This document shows, one piece after another, positions 48,057-60,138 of a stretch of DNA of 64,000 nt. Origin of the DNA: Nymphalis io. Its lineage: Eukaryota > Arthropoda > Insecta > Lepidoptera > Nymphalidae. Within the stretch, counting starts at the first letter, position 1. Every line of letters begins with the position of its first letter. The translations under genes and the position numbers were made by a program. The notes under the pieces were generated by a model, which saw only the letters and a list, made by a program, of their open reading frames with translations, had not been told where the DNA came from and did no database searches. The stretch spans positions 5,543,001 through 5,607,000 of the forward strand of contig NC_065896.1 of NCBI RefSeq assembly GCF_905147045.1, in the 5' to 3' direction.

Positions 48057-48302
48057 GTCAAGCCGGCAAGCTATCGAACGGCCAGGCAAACAGGCAGGTT
48101 TGAGTCTACATTCATCATTCGAACTGCGAAACGGTGGAATACTTTGCCTGAGTCCGTATTTCCTGATAGATACAATGTTGGTGTCTTCAAATCCAGAGTA
48201 AGCAGGTTTCTTATAGGCAAGCGTGCTACATCCTAGACAGTGTCGATGCTTAACACCAGGCAAGTCAACGGTCAAACGCTCGCCTATTAATTGTAAAAAA
48301 AC
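48057..48302 (+). mobile_element. LINE reverse-transcriptase C-terminus and 3' UTR
   Basis: Plus-strand frame 48057-48236 (59 codons plus TAG) contains FIIRTAKRWNTLPESVF then PDRYNVGVFKSRVSRFL. WN-LP--VFP--Y-----FKSRV is the C-terminal pattern of Jockey, CR1 and R1 type non-LTR retrotransposons. After the stop comes a short 3' UTR (CAGTGTCGATGCTTAACACC, CGCTCGCCTATTAATTG) and an A-run at 48294-48300. The frame is still open, so the insertion is fairly young, but it is severely 5'-truncated. The 104-codon antisense frame at 48015-48329 is a shadow. Confidence 0.8.
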
Positions 48303-48508
48303 GTAATCACTGAGTGAACAAAATACCATTTTATTCGTCGTTTAAAAATGACTTAAGCACTTCAATAAAAAGGCGCGCCATTTCAAAAGCATAAAATTTT
48401 AATGAAAATTCCATTATACTCGTATTAATAGTTAATATGCATAGGAATCCTTATCTTCAGTGCTATTCTGTAAGAACTACGCTTTTAAATATTGAAAACT
48501 GACTTAAT

Positions 48509-48531
48509 GTGATACGCTATTTTGATGTGTA
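48509..48531 (-). repeat. repeat D core, reverse copy
   Basis: GTGATACGCTATTTTGATGT is the complement of the repeat-D core at 9012 and 19203. Short, so weak. Confidence 0.35.
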
Positions 48532-48754
48532 TATCTTTTAAATGTGATATTTATTAAAGTCGATGTCGCATTCTTGATATTACATGATCGTGCTCTGTGG
48601 TGAGTTTTCAAATGTCCTTGCAGAGTAGCTCGACTAGGTGCTCAATATACATAATTGTCACAAAAAGTATTTATAAATTGTTATTTATTTTAGGATGAAA
48701 ACAAGAAAATGGGCCACTCTATAGTTATTGATCAACTCCAGTTTGTTAGGAATA

Positions 48755-48803
48755 TTGTAATTGTATTGTATTGTATTGTATACAATATTATGTATAATAT
48801 AGA

Positions 48804-48849
<46 letters not shown>

Positions 48850-48905
48850 ATATCTATATATATATATATAGATGTATATGTAGATATTATGTATAATATC
48901 TATAT
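48755..48905. repeat. TTGTA and TA microsatellites with flanking repeat
   Basis: About five TTGTA units (48758-48780) precede a TA run of about 39 bases (48807-48845) and a shorter one near 48856-48870. The 16-mer ATATTATGTATAATAT occurs on both sides (48785-48800 and 48884-48899). The TA-encoded frame at 48709-48909 is not a gene. Confidence 0.9.
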
Positions 48906-49551
48906 TTGACAGTGCGCCAAGACTATGTGTGAGTACGGTCTATGTCGGATCACAGCAAATAATACGTATAAAAAGTATTAAGAGATATGATACTAGAGAC
49001 TAGTTTAATAATACATATAAACTAATAGATAGGCACATATAATAAACACTTCTTACTTAAGTTGAAAATTACAACAGAATTTTATACTTAATTAGAAATT
49101 ATGTTGATTGTCTTAATGAAATTAGCCTTGATACATTTTTTCTGCTAACTGTACCAATTGCCCACTTAAACGCGAAGAGACTATTCTAACTATCTGTCGT
49201 TAACCTACTTCTTCTGTAATATTTTGTTAAAAATCGCCTGATCAACGAAGACGAAGACGGGGCGTTATGGTAGTTTAAAAAACAAACACAACTTAATTGT
49301 GTAAGTAAAATTAGAACTACATATGAGTTCCTATTTTAAGGAATTAAAAAAAAAAGAAATATTTTTAATCTGTACAAACGATTTCCTTGTTTCAAATTTA
49401 TCAAATAATTAAAAAATAACTATTGTAATAAAAAGTGGATATGTCTCCGAAAGAGATAGACTATGTTTTATTGTTTTGGAATAAACGTGGGAGTACTGTA
49501 TGGCCCAAACTGGACATTTACAGCTATTCATTAATAACGGCGGGTACAATC
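48906..49551. other. non-coding stretch
   Basis: No gene or recognised element. Confidence 0.4.
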
Positions 49552-49712
49552 TCGTGAAATATGAACCTGCAGCGATATCACCCTACCGTTGATGCCACTG
49601 AATTATTTATGAGGCATAGAAAAGAGCTATGAATTTAGACTGATCGCAGGACTGGCGCGACATGTTCCAACTGACCATGATGGTCGATTGTTTATTAGAT
49701 TTAAACGTCAAA
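49552..49712 (+). repeat. coding-derived repeat H, copy 2
   Basis: Fuller partner of 38847-38985. Translation gives YEFRLIAGLARHVPTDH followed by DGRLFIRFKRQM, with the upstream TVDATELFMRHRK piece in another frame. About 20 bases between GAAATATGAA and ACCGTTGATG are absent from copy 1. Unknown source. Confidence 0.5.
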
Positions 49713-50084
49713 TGTAAATCAATACCGTTGTTTATTTATGTTTAGATAGTCATTGTTCTGCCTGTGTGTATATAATATAATCCGCGCGATATCAGAACGG
49801 GATGGAACCTTGATAATGTAAATCGATAATAACAGTTCTCGAGCGCGTTAGCAATGAAGTTCTGAAGGAGGATAATGATCTTATCAGATTATGTCTATGT
49901 CGGTTTGTTTGTTCGATCATTGGTTATGTTTAACAATAGGAATTATTTCGCGATTTTTTAAAATGTTACTTATTATTAAGCTAATAATCGTACAATCATA
50001 AATCTTTAAAATAATTCAGTAACAAATCACAAGCTACAAGCGATATCAACAATCAACAACGTCTCGCGAGCAGCGAAAAGAGTT

Positions 50085-50195
50085 TGAGCTAACATGTCTC
50101 AGTTACAAAAGGTCTCATCCCATTCATATCGGACGCGGATAATACCAATTGTTATGGAAATCGGCTGAACGGTAGACAAGTAAAAACTTTCCCCA
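50085..50195 (+). repeat. interspersed-repeat fragment
   Basis: TCATATCGGACGCGGATAAT followed by TGTTATGGAAATCGGCTGAA matches a phrase I associate with a common lepidopteran repeat. The class is uncertain. Confidence 0.35.
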
Positions 50196-50453
50196 TAAAA
50201 AAATACATATATTTGCGAATTCTAAAAACACTAAACTAAAAAACATATATATTAAAATTGATTTACACAGCTAATATTTTCTAAGCGTACTAAGGCAATT
50301 AAGTATAAAATGTAAACTGGAATATATTATAGTCATAATAGTTGAAACTGCAATCAGTTTCTGTTGCAATTTATTCTACAAAGTACAGATTTGCTTCATG
50401 TAAACCAAATAAGCTTATGAAGAAGGATTAGTTTAAGGTGTTTTAGTGAAAAC

Positions 50454-50672
50454 GGGTAACCTGGTGTCAAGTGGTAACCAACCACTTGGCCTGGTATGGC
50501 CCATAGACTTTGGCGCTGTAAGAAATATTAACCATTTCTTACTATCAATGAGCCACTGACATTAGGTACTAAGATGTTATGTCTCTTGTGTCTGTAGTTC
50601 AATTGGCCTACACAGCCTACCAACCAGAACATAACAACACAAAATGTCACTGTTTGGCGGTTAAACATTATT
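50454..50672 (-). mobile_element. SINE-A, partial, with a small hairpin
   Basis: Plus strand: GGCCCATAGACTTTGGCGCT, GAAATATTAACCATTTCTTA and GTGTCTGTAGTTCAATTGGC, up to CACTGTTTGGCGGTTAAACA. The tail-side segment is rearranged into an 8-bp fold-back (CAAGTGGT / ACCACTTG, 50467-50487). Confidence 0.75.
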
Positions 50673-51449
50673 CAAGTTGTTTCTGATTGCTTTCAAATTA
50701 ATACAATTTTTATTGTGTTTTAAATGATGATTAAACGAGCACAAGTTAAAGTTAGGATATTATTCCGTCCGATTTTTTAAATATTGAGATATAACTGCAT
50801 CGTATTTTACACGTAACGTATATTTTTTCACGCGTTTGTTTAAATTTCTCGTAACATTTCTAAAACTACTAGTTTATAAACGCAAAATGGCAATATATAA
50901 AACGCTTAAAATTGATTTTATGTTATTTATTTTGCAAGGATTCATACTTTATGACAATTTAACGTTAATTTTTGTTTTTTTTTTTAAACATTTTTTTTAA
51001 ATATCGTTCGGCGATACTTATATAAACAAGGTAAAGTATGCTGTCATTAATTTTTTGTTGACATTGTAGTCTTAAATTCCTTACATAAATAGTTTTCATG
51101 TATCACTAATATTTTGGGTAGTGCTCGCTTCAAGACGTTAACATACTGACTTAAATCATATTATAATATGTTATATAATATTATAATATGATTGAACATC
51201 TGTTTAAATTTAATTGAAATGCAGTTTTATTGTATAAATAAATAAAATTTAATTGTCGTTAATAATAATAAGTACCAAAAAATGTTTTCAAGACTTCAAT
51301 CTTTTCAAACGAGTTGTGATAAATACTATAATTTCATCTGAACCGTGCTTTAATCTGTCAAAGTTGGAAATTTTATAATCACTTATAAATAATAATAAAA
51401 ATGAGTGCAAATGTTTTTAGGAATAAGCAATGTAGCACAGTACAGGTAA
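50673..51449. other. non-coding stretch with an AT palindrome
   Basis: Contains the perfect inverted repeat at 51154-51193; otherwise nothing recognised. Confidence 0.4.
51154..51193. repeat. perfect inverted repeat, 16-bp arms, 8-base loop
   Basis: AATCATATTATAATAT (51154-51169) is exactly complementary to 51178-51193. The loop is GTTATATA. A/T-rich, so chance or slippage is more plausible than for GC-containing hairpins. Confidence 0.85.
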
Positions 51450-51592
51450 TGTAATTGTAATTCATCTCGTGTTGAACTATTTCGCATAAAATTGAGCTAC
51501 AAATATCCACAGTCTGCACTGGAACAGCGTGGTGGAGTGTATACTAACTCCAAGCTTACTCTTTGAGAGGGAATAAAGCTTTTGCCCATAAC
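51450..51592 (+). mobile_element. SINE-B, 5'-truncated, old
   Basis: AATTGTAATTCATCTCGTGT, CTGCACTGGAACAGCGTGGT, CTAACTCCAAGCTTACTC and TTTGAGAGGGAATAAAGC are body and tail blocks in order. No head. Confidence 0.6.
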
Positions 51593-52045
51593 GCGCGCTA
51601 ACGGTCTGAATATAACTTACTCAATGTTTCTTATTATTTGCGTTTAATTATATAAGAAAACAAAGACACACATACTAGTAATGAAGTTCTACGGCACCCT
51701 TTTCAAGGGCGTCCTAATGGCCAGTGTGACACTTTAGAAAGGGTTTAATTTATCTGAACTAAGTTGAGTTGGCAACTTGCCCTTAATTATAGTTTAACTT
51801 ACCCGCCGCAGCTGCCCGTTGTTCTGAACTTACCCCTTAATTGCCGTATGTGTTGGCAACAATTAAAGTATATACAGAAAAAAATATACATAAGAAATAA
51901 ACCTATTACACATAAAAACTAACATGCTTTTAACGACTTGAAAATCAAAACATACTAGACCCTAGTTGGAAACTTATGAAAGGTGACACTAATTGTAAGA
52001 AACTCAGTATTAATGGTTTTGTATTAAATTAAATAAAAAAAAATC

Positions 52046-52135
52046 TTCAAGAAGGGTTGGAGCTTATTCTATTACCTGCCCGAGTTTGAACCTGCAATCT
52101 TTCGTAAAGTTTTCTAACCACTGGTCCATCTCAGT
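52046..52135 (-). mobile_element. SINE-B with large internal deletion
   Basis: Plus strand: GAAGGGTTGGAGCTTATTC (tail side) jumps directly to CCTGCCCGAGTTTGAACC (B-box side) and TCTAACCACTGGTCCATCTC. About 200 bp of body are gone. Confidence 0.75.
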
Positions 52136-55055
52136 TCAGTATACTATATTAATATACTCTCAAGTTAATACGTGCGTATTTTAATTGCAAAAAGTTATCC
52201 ATTTTCTTTTATATTTTATTAATTGAGCTTAATACACACCATCGCCTATAAATTGTTTCAATAATTAATCATTATGAGCTCTTTGAGTTTGACGTAATAG
52301 TTAAGTTTTAATTTAGATAATTAATAAAGCCTTACGGGGTCGTCTTTATTGATATTAAGAGAACTTTTATTAATAACAAAATCTCTGAATGTATTATTAA
52401 GGTGAGAAAAATACAAGACGCCAAATATACGTAACGTCGTGGTGAAAAATTACGCCCCGGGGAGAGTTGGTGAAAGGTGAAACCGAACCCGACCGATTCC
52501 AATAATTTATATTTTGTTTTAACGTAATGTATTTGTATTTTTTTTATAAACGAAATAACTAAACACTGTACAATATACGTGAAAACGGGTACAATTTGAT
52601 ACAGGAATAACACTATTATTGACAGAGATAGAAGTTTCGTTATAAAATGTTATATTCAAATGTAGCAAAGTTTATAGTAGAAAATATTAGTAAACTGTTA
52701 GTAATGAGTTGCAATTTGATGGCATAAGAGTTAGTTCGGTTGAGTTGATATTTTCACACACTAACTAAGTGTATTGTACGTAAGAACAGATGACGTATAA
52801 TCAATGTATCGAGATATATTTAAGGAAGAAATTTTTGAAATTAATCACAGTTTGGCAGCTCGAAATTCATTGATTTAATTTGTAAGTTTGTGAACCAGTG
52901 TGCACTGTTTTTGTAATCTCATTAAATCTTGTTGTCATTGGCTTTCTACATCGACGCAGGCATTGACGACGAGGTTTTGGAAGGACGACAGGACGACGCT
53001 AACCACCTGACAAAACACAAGACACGTTAACCAAGGTTCTTATAGACAATTACTTTAAGGCCTATGAGGCACCGACCTTCTTGGTCAAAGTAAAGTTAAA
53101 GCTAGTATTATATTTAATATCAGTTCTCACTACCAATATAGCGTTTATTTTTATTACAATAAATTAAAAAAAAAAGAAATAATAATAATAAATTTTTTTA
53201 GGGGCGTTTTTTTATCAGCAAAATTGGTATTATGCAAATCGCACCCAAATCTTTGAATCTAACACCAGGGTAATGTTATATCAGAAAAAAAAATCTTCAC
53301 TATCCATTATGCGAAAGCAGTAGGTGCCAATAGTAGGAAGATAATAATACCAAGGCACCCGAGAGTGCTTATAGGAAAATTCTATAAAGTGGCCCTTTGA
53401 GCGTACAGGACTGACCCGACTCAAAGGCACTGCCGCTAATGGCTTATCCTGACGTGTTATCTCACACCCGACTGAACTAAAAATATATTAGTGCATGGTT
53501 TCACACAAAATATTTTGTATGAAGGAAATATTTTTAAAGGGAACTTCGTGTATCTTCATTTTGTACATCTTCTGTGTTCATGCGAGGAAATATTTAAGAT
53601 ATGTTGTAAGGTAAGAATAACGGAGGTTTAAGATATATAAGGTAACATGTATTCCATTATAGCATTCATGAAGAGTGTTAGCTAGATTCTTGTTGCTTTG
53701 TTATTATTATATCTTTTAGTTATGGTATATTAATTTACAAGATAGAATGTGGTACTTGATAATTTTTATTGACTTTCGAAATAAATTGGTGACTACCAGA
53801 ACATTGCTTACAATTGTATTGTTGAGTTATTTATAATAATAGAATATGAGTATTGGCTGCAGTCGATATCGGAATACGATAGTCCAAATACTTGACTTGC
53901 ATTATTCCCCTAACATATTTTATTATTATTCATTGAAACATGAAGTAAATTAACAACAAAGATTTAATTATTCCGATCTTAAAACAAATATTTAATGTTA
54001 CTGTTAAGCAAAGCCGTTTTGTAACAAAACATGATTAAAATTCCTGGAATGGCTGTTTCCTACTAATCCTCGTCTAACACAACAAAGCAGGGACATAATC
54101 GTCGGCGCTTTCCGTGGAATACATTAATTGATAATTCTAGGGTCACGAGTGACAGGGTCGTAACTCACTAAAGCGATCATATTTCATACTGTTTCATCAA
54201 GCAGCCATTAAAATCTTTACCTACTTAGGACTGTCGTCCATTACACTGAATCCAAATCGATTTTGCCGACTTCCATAACTGTTAATAAAGTGTAATTAGC
54301 AGATCATAAATTCGTGGAAAATATGGTTTTGTGCTTGTTATGTTAGCTTTTTTATTATTATTTTTTCAATATAGAATAAATGTTTGTTGAATCTAGTTAT
54401 TCCAACTCCAAGGTATTTATTAGTCATTACAGAAATAAGCTTGTAGGCCAAACTATAACCAGTACCAAACCAACCAGACAAAACCGGTACCGAAATAAAC
54501 AATATATTTTAAAGAAATAAACTGAATGACTTATGATACCATTATCATTACTACCAATTAAATACGACCTTTGAACTTATAATATTTATTAGCTTTAAAG
54601 CATATGTTATTTTAATAATCTTTATGGATTGTAAACCTAACGTATATATCTGCTTAATCTCCTCGCCGCACAACTGTTAACCATCTACTCTTAATTTGTT
54701 AGCGAAAGACGGGGATAAACTCCTGTGTTTATTGTGCGGACTTCATTTCTCAAATAATTACTGTCTCATACATATATTTCCATTCCTTTAATGAAAAAAA
54801 TAAAAACGCGTCGAAAATATTCCATATACGAAGTTATATTATGTTAGAAGTTGGTAAATAGCTAATTATAACGATGTCAGAAATTTAAAAATACGACAGC
54901 CTTGTCAAGTACGAACTAAAAAGTATAAAAAATATAGACAGTATCACTCGGGGTGATGTAAGTAATCTAACAATACCCCATACGTCTACATTTTTTTAGA
55001 CAATTAAAAGTTACGTTGAAATAAAGAAACTCACATACATATTGCCTGAATTACA
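52136..55055. other. non-coding stretch
   Basis: About 2.9 kb without a recognised element. A GC-richer segment at 52436-52500 (ACGCCCCGGGGAGAGTTGG) may be part of a repeat not otherwise present here. The 93-codon antisense frame at 52332-52613 spans it and has no motif. Another GC-richer patch lies near 52960-53090. Confidence 0.4.
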
Positions 55056-55378
55056 CTTTAAATGACAGTAACAGTACAGTAACAGCCTGTTAATGTCCCA
55101 CTGCTGGGCTAAGGCCTCCTCTCCCTTTTGAGGAGAAGGTTTTGGAGCTTATTCCACCATGCTCCAATGCGGGTTGGTAGAATTCACATGTGGCAGAATT
55201 TCAATGAAATTAGACACATGCAGGTTTCCTCACGATGTTTTCCTTCACCGTTAAGCACGAGATGAATTATAAACACAAATTAAGCACATGATAATTCAGC
55301 TTGCCCGGGTTTGAACCCACGATCATCGGTTAAGATTCACGCGTTCTTACCACTAGGTCATCTCGGCTTTAAATGACA
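55056..55378 (-). mobile_element. SINE-B, full length, with target-site duplication
   Basis: Element body about 55066-55368. Flanked by the 12-base direct repeat CTTTAAATGACA at 55056-55067 and 55367-55378, the expected mark of target-primed insertion. The tail shows ACAGTACAGTAACAG units; B-box complement GGGTTTGAACCCAC; 5' end ACTAGGTCATCTCGGC. This is the best-defined insertion in the window. Confidence 0.94.
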
Positions 55379-55786
55379 CAGGCAAAATATTGTTTGACTT
55401 TTTTATATAGGATTTACTCGGAAACCAATGCTATCGACACGTAACTTTCAGATGATGATTACTCATATTTTCAAGATGAATATAAACATCTCAATGTCAA
55501 AAAACTCATCATGAATACAGTGTTAGTAAAATTGTAACATATAAATTATAATAGAATAGATTATAAAATTCTTAGTTTAGTTTTTAAAATTTCTAAAGTA
55601 TATACTAGCGAAAATAATTTTTCGACGATAGCAACAGCTTTTATATTAACAAAAAGTAATACATTAGGAGTAGCTTCAGGTGATTTATCATGTCGTGAGA
55701 AAATCTTAATATTGTAATCGTCTAAAGTTGGAACACACAAATAAATAATAAATAAAAAACATGACATTATTATTAGTAATTAATAC

Positions 55787-56066
55787 ATTCACGACCTTCT
55801 GCCGTCTAGTTGCTAGAATACAAGGCTGCATAACCCAAAGTCCTGGGTTTAATACCCGTATCGGGCCAGTAAAAGTTATTACCTTGAATTTCGGAAGTTA
55901 TCAGTATACACATTCTCGTGTCTTGGAAAGCACGTTAAGCCGTTGGTTCTGTTCTGGGCTGTTTTGGAGCTCACTCGGGTTGTGACGGGCTGTAGTTCAT
56001 CAAACAATGAGTGTCGGGATCGAGAGTGCAGTCTCTTAAAAATGACAGCCGTGACCGAATCCGCCA
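55787..56066 (+). mobile_element. SINE-G, full length, tRNA-like head
   Basis: GTCTAGTTGCTAGAATACAA (A-box) and CCTGGGTTTAATACCC (B-box) lead to GTAAAAGTTATTACCTTGAA, TCTCGTGTCTTGGAAAGCAC, GTTAAGCCGTTGGTTCTG and ACAGCCGTGACCGAATCCGC. This family is widespread in Lepidoptera as far as I recall. The frame at 55761-55985 lies within it and is not a gene. Confidence 0.8.
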
Positions 56067-57065
56067 GGAGTATGTAAAAAAATAATATACTTACATAGTT
56101 TTTTTATTTTTAATCCAATAATAATTGTTGATTATGGAAATAAGTTGTATAAATTAAACCACAGGAAATTAAATAAAAACGTATCATGATTACTCAGAGT
56201 ATGGAATAATGTTAATAAAAACGAAGATTTCAGTTCCAGCTTGCTTACCCTTGTGCCTCGTTTTATTAATTAATACGAATGATTTGGTTTATCATGCGCT
56301 GACTGTTACATTAATGAAAATCCATTTATAAATTATAGGATTAACAATGATAAATCGGGGTTTTCATGCATCCGATCGTGGAATATAATATTAATTGGTG
56401 GCATTATTTGATTGAATATTAACAATTATTTATTGAAAATAATGTATTTAAACCTTAACCACTATTTTATACGATTCCGATAAAACCCCTTTAAATGTAA
56501 AGTACTCAGTGATATTGTAATAAACACGATATCATCCCAAAAGGATAGTTCTTTGAATATATTTTTTCTTTCGTCGCATAGGAGGTATCAGATGCAAGGT
56601 CAACCCTTGTCATACAGACAAACTTCAATAAAACTAAGTAGATTCGGCTCGATTTTCTTATAATCTCAATGTGGTTTGCTTTTTTGTGTAACATTCTTAG
56701 GATGTTATTCGTATGATATCCAAACAAAGTATTTGAATATTTGTTACATCAAACTATACATTTATTAAATTGATATAAGAAAAATAGACGTGAGATATTA
56801 CACATTACTTATGTTGCTTATTGTATTATGGGTAGATATTAAAGAATATAATATTAAAAGTTAATTTTCATTGCACATACATAATATCTTAATATATTAC
56901 AGAATTCAGTTTGCAATTAGGGTATAGTGCAATCACTTTGCAAAAGAATGTCTTGTTGATTCCAGCAATCTCTTTCAGACTAGTTTTAAGGTGAAGATGA
57001 TGATAATGATAGTTGGCTTTTGAAAAAGAAAGGGATAGGTGCGATAAAATTCCTATCGTATCGTA
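56067..57065. other. non-coding stretch
   Basis: No gene or element recognised; the antisense frame at 56506-56727 has no motif. Confidence 0.4.
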
Positions 57066-57343
57066 CCGTAACAGCCTGTGAATGTCCCACTGCTGAGCTA
57101 AGGCCTCCTCTCCCTTTTTGAGGAGAAGGCTTGGAGCTTATTCCACCACGCCAATGCGGGTTGGTAGAATACAAATGTTGCAGAATTTTAGTGAAATTAT
57201 CTAATAATGTTTATCTTCACCGTAAAGCACTCTAGATGCATTATAATTACAAATTAAGCACATAAAAATTCAGTGGTGCTTGCCCGGGCTTGAATCCACG
57301 ATCATCGGTTAAGATCTACGCTTACCACTAAGCCATATCGGCT
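57066..57343 (-). mobile_element. SINE-B, near full length
   Basis: Plus strand: CGTAACAGCCTGTGAATGTC, GAGCTAAGGCCTCCTCTCCC, CCAATGCGGGTTGGTAGAAT, TGCCCGGGCTTGAATCC and CTTACCACTAAGCCATATCG. A few small deletions (about 57186-57215). The antisense frame at 56986-57174 overlaps the tail. Confidence 0.9.
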
Positions 57344-57911
57344 GTTGTTTCCTATATGTACTATAAAATACATACGAAGATACACACTACTAAATACTAA
57401 TAATTTTTAAATCAAAAACCTAATTTTACACGTAAAATGCTTCAATATTAACATCGCCTGAGTAAACAACAATAATGAAGACATTACCCGTTTCAGCTTC
57501 AAAGAAAATTGGATCGAGGTGCCAATATTCGGAAGTCCCTCATTTCCGTGTACTCGTTGTTGTTCGCTTCAGGCATTAAATTTTCTTCTATGTCCTGTCC
57601 CAGGGCCGAATCCGGGTATATCCTGCCCTTCTCTATTTAGGACAGGAGTGAATTAAGGATCTATTTCTCCTTATTATACTTTCACAACGCTACGTGTAAA
57701 ATATTTCAACTTTTTAAACTAATGAAAATTTGCAAAGGTAGTTTAATTCAGGTAAAATGTGTTGACATAGCAGAGCTTTTTTATTTTTCAAATAAAAAAA
57801 ATCTAGAATTATCAGTAAATGCTGGAATGGTTTAGGTGATGGAAAATGTGGAACATAAATTAAGATCAAGGTTGCAACTCAATTTTGCTTAGTATCATTG
57901 CGTTGTCGTAT
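57344..57911. other. non-coding stretch with GC-richer patch
   Basis: At 57590-57655 TCCTGTCCCAGGGCCGAATC and TTTAGGACAGGA can fold back on each other (CCTGTCC with GGACAGG). No frame of length and no known repeat. Confidence 0.35.
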
Positions 57912-58030
57912 TGTAATTTGTATTTATAATTCATTTTGTGGTAGAGGAAAACATCGCAAGGAAATTATCATGTGTGAAGTCCTGAAAAATATATCTACCG
58001 ACATTTGGTGGAGCAGTGTGTTAAAGGACT
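57912..58030 (+). mobile_element. SINE-B middle fragment, old
   Basis: GTAATTTGTATTTATAATTC, GAGGAAAACATCGCAAGGAA and CATTTGGTGGAGCAGTGTG correspond to body blocks. Ends are missing. The frame at 57898-58125 is a by-product. Confidence 0.55.
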
Positions 58031-58317
58031 TTTGGCGTGTAGGCTATCTTGAGATACTGAGGTATATAATATTCAGAGACGGATCCAGGTATGAGGCTAG
58101 GCAATACTCAAAGACGAAGAAATAATATATATTTATTTATACACGTCACAATTGTTTGAGTACACTGTACTGACTGATTGATTAATGTATTATAATAATC
58201 TAATAATAAATTGTTATGATTTCGTCATGCCAAATATGGAGAACAACTAAAAAGGCGATGTGCTGACGGCACAGACTCTCCAAAACTTTTATAAAAAAGT
58301 CCAGCTTGTAGAATGTG

Positions 58318-58398
58318 TATCGAGCAATCGGTATTGGATACAGCGTGGTGAAATTAGCTCCAAAAATTTAGCTTGAAAAAGGAAAGCAGGCTTTAATA
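58318..58398 (+). mobile_element. SINE-B tail-side fragment, old
   Basis: TATTGGATACAGCGTGGTGA, ATTAGCTCC and GAAAAAGGAAAGCAGGCTTT match the region just before the tail. Confidence 0.5.
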
Positions 58399-60138
58399 TA
58401 GAAACATGATATGTACAGGCTGTTTACTTTACCTTACTTTTGTTTATTTAGATATTATTAATTAAGCAACTTTGACATAATTTGGTAATATAAAAGTAAG
58501 TAAATCAGCCTTAAATATTCAACTCTTACATTATGACTAACTCAATAAGTCCGTGGCTTAAAAAGAAGATCAATGTTTTAATACGGCAAATTTTATACTA
58601 ACAGCTACGTCCAGGTGCAGCCAATTTGCGAGCATTTTGTCCCTAGGTATCCATAACCCAAGGCCCGCCAAAGCGCCCAGGATTCTGATAACGTTTAAAA
58701 GGTTTATAACCCTCTTAAATAAAGTTAATAGCTCCCGGGAAGTTTTTCGTTGTACCCCTTAGGGCCATTACGCAGTGTTACGATACGATTTATTCTGCGT
58801 TTATAGACTTAGGGCCCCGGTAAAGCTTCTCGTTACAGTATTTGGGTGTCAACAAGAGTTGTAGACATTTTAGTGAGATAAGAATCTTAAAATTTATAAA
58901 AGAGTAAGAGGTTAGATTTACAATTCAAAATGTAAGCGACATTTTTCGGAAAGGAATCCAGTGAAAATCACGCTGTAATTTATTATACACACTCTTCCGA
59001 AATACAAGAGCGTAAGTTAATATATGCCAGCCCTTCCTGCTTTTTTTAATCCAAGTTCGTTTACATTTTGTCTCTTATTCCTAACAACTTCATTTGAAAT
59101 AAATTTTCGAAAGGCAATTTTTTGTGAACTCTTTCATAGGTTTTTTTATAACTATAGATTCAGTTTATCCATTAATAAAATTAAACGATTATGTCAGCCT
59201 ATAACCATCACAGGAATACAGGCTGTGTGGGAATCCTAACAAATCGGGTAGTATCCCGTAACGATCAATCCTATACGTGTTTATATTCAAGCCAATAACC
59301 GGCCTAACGAAATCCATTTGAAGTGCTTAATTGATTGTATACCATTTTTCTATGCCCGTCACGTTGATGAAACAGGTGTTTTTTTAGAAAAAAGACATGA
59401 TAAATTCACGAACATACATTATCAGACGTATTGAAAAAAAAAGTATTTTGTAGATACTAACTTTAATGTTAAATTACATATTAAGACGTTACTTAAATTA
59501 TGGGGAATACAAATGAGGATCTTATAAATACAAGTAGTTAATATGTGTAATTAAGTCTGTTACCGCAAATATGGAATTTAATACAGAATCTTATTAAGCC
59601 ACTTACATACTGTATTGCTAATCGTCGCGTTGTATAATTTCAAAGGTATAATCAAATTATAATTTCATTTTTTGCACATGTATTGATTTGTTAAGCAAAA
59701 TTTGAAGTATTTCACAGACATATATTAAACTGAATCTATTATTATTGTTTATATTTACGTTTAATCATTTCTTCAGCTTGTAAGTGTAACTATACTTAAG
59801 CTAAAAATAAATCATGTATTTGATGAATTTCATGTAAAACATCACAGAAATATTTAAAGTTAATAAAGTTGACTTTAATCAGAATTTAACGCGATAAAAC
59901 ATCACTGCTAACTGCTGCGGCTCACCACATCATTTAAAAGTTCCTTTATCCTACCTAAACGAATTGTTACTAAAATTTTACACGCTAGAGATAGAATTTC
60001 TGTTTCAGATTTTCAAACTAAATCATCCAAAGGTTTTGGTGTATTGTTATATAAAATTATTATTGGTATTTGGTAACATATTGTGTAAATATTAAACACT
60101 ACCCATCTTACTATAGATATTATGTATGGGCTTTTATA
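58399..60138. other. non-coding stretch with GC-richer island at 58600-58860
   Basis: The island has several compact GC motifs (CAAGGCCCGCCAAAGCGCCC, GCTCCCGGGAAG, TTAGGGCCCCGGTAAAG) but no open frame and no second copy in the window. The rest is A/T-rich without recognised elements. Confidence 0.35.

Noticed and set aside
48015..48329. A 104-codon gene on the minus strand
   Set aside because: It is the shadow of the plus-strand LINE frame, which carries the recognisable reverse-transcriptase C-terminal pattern.
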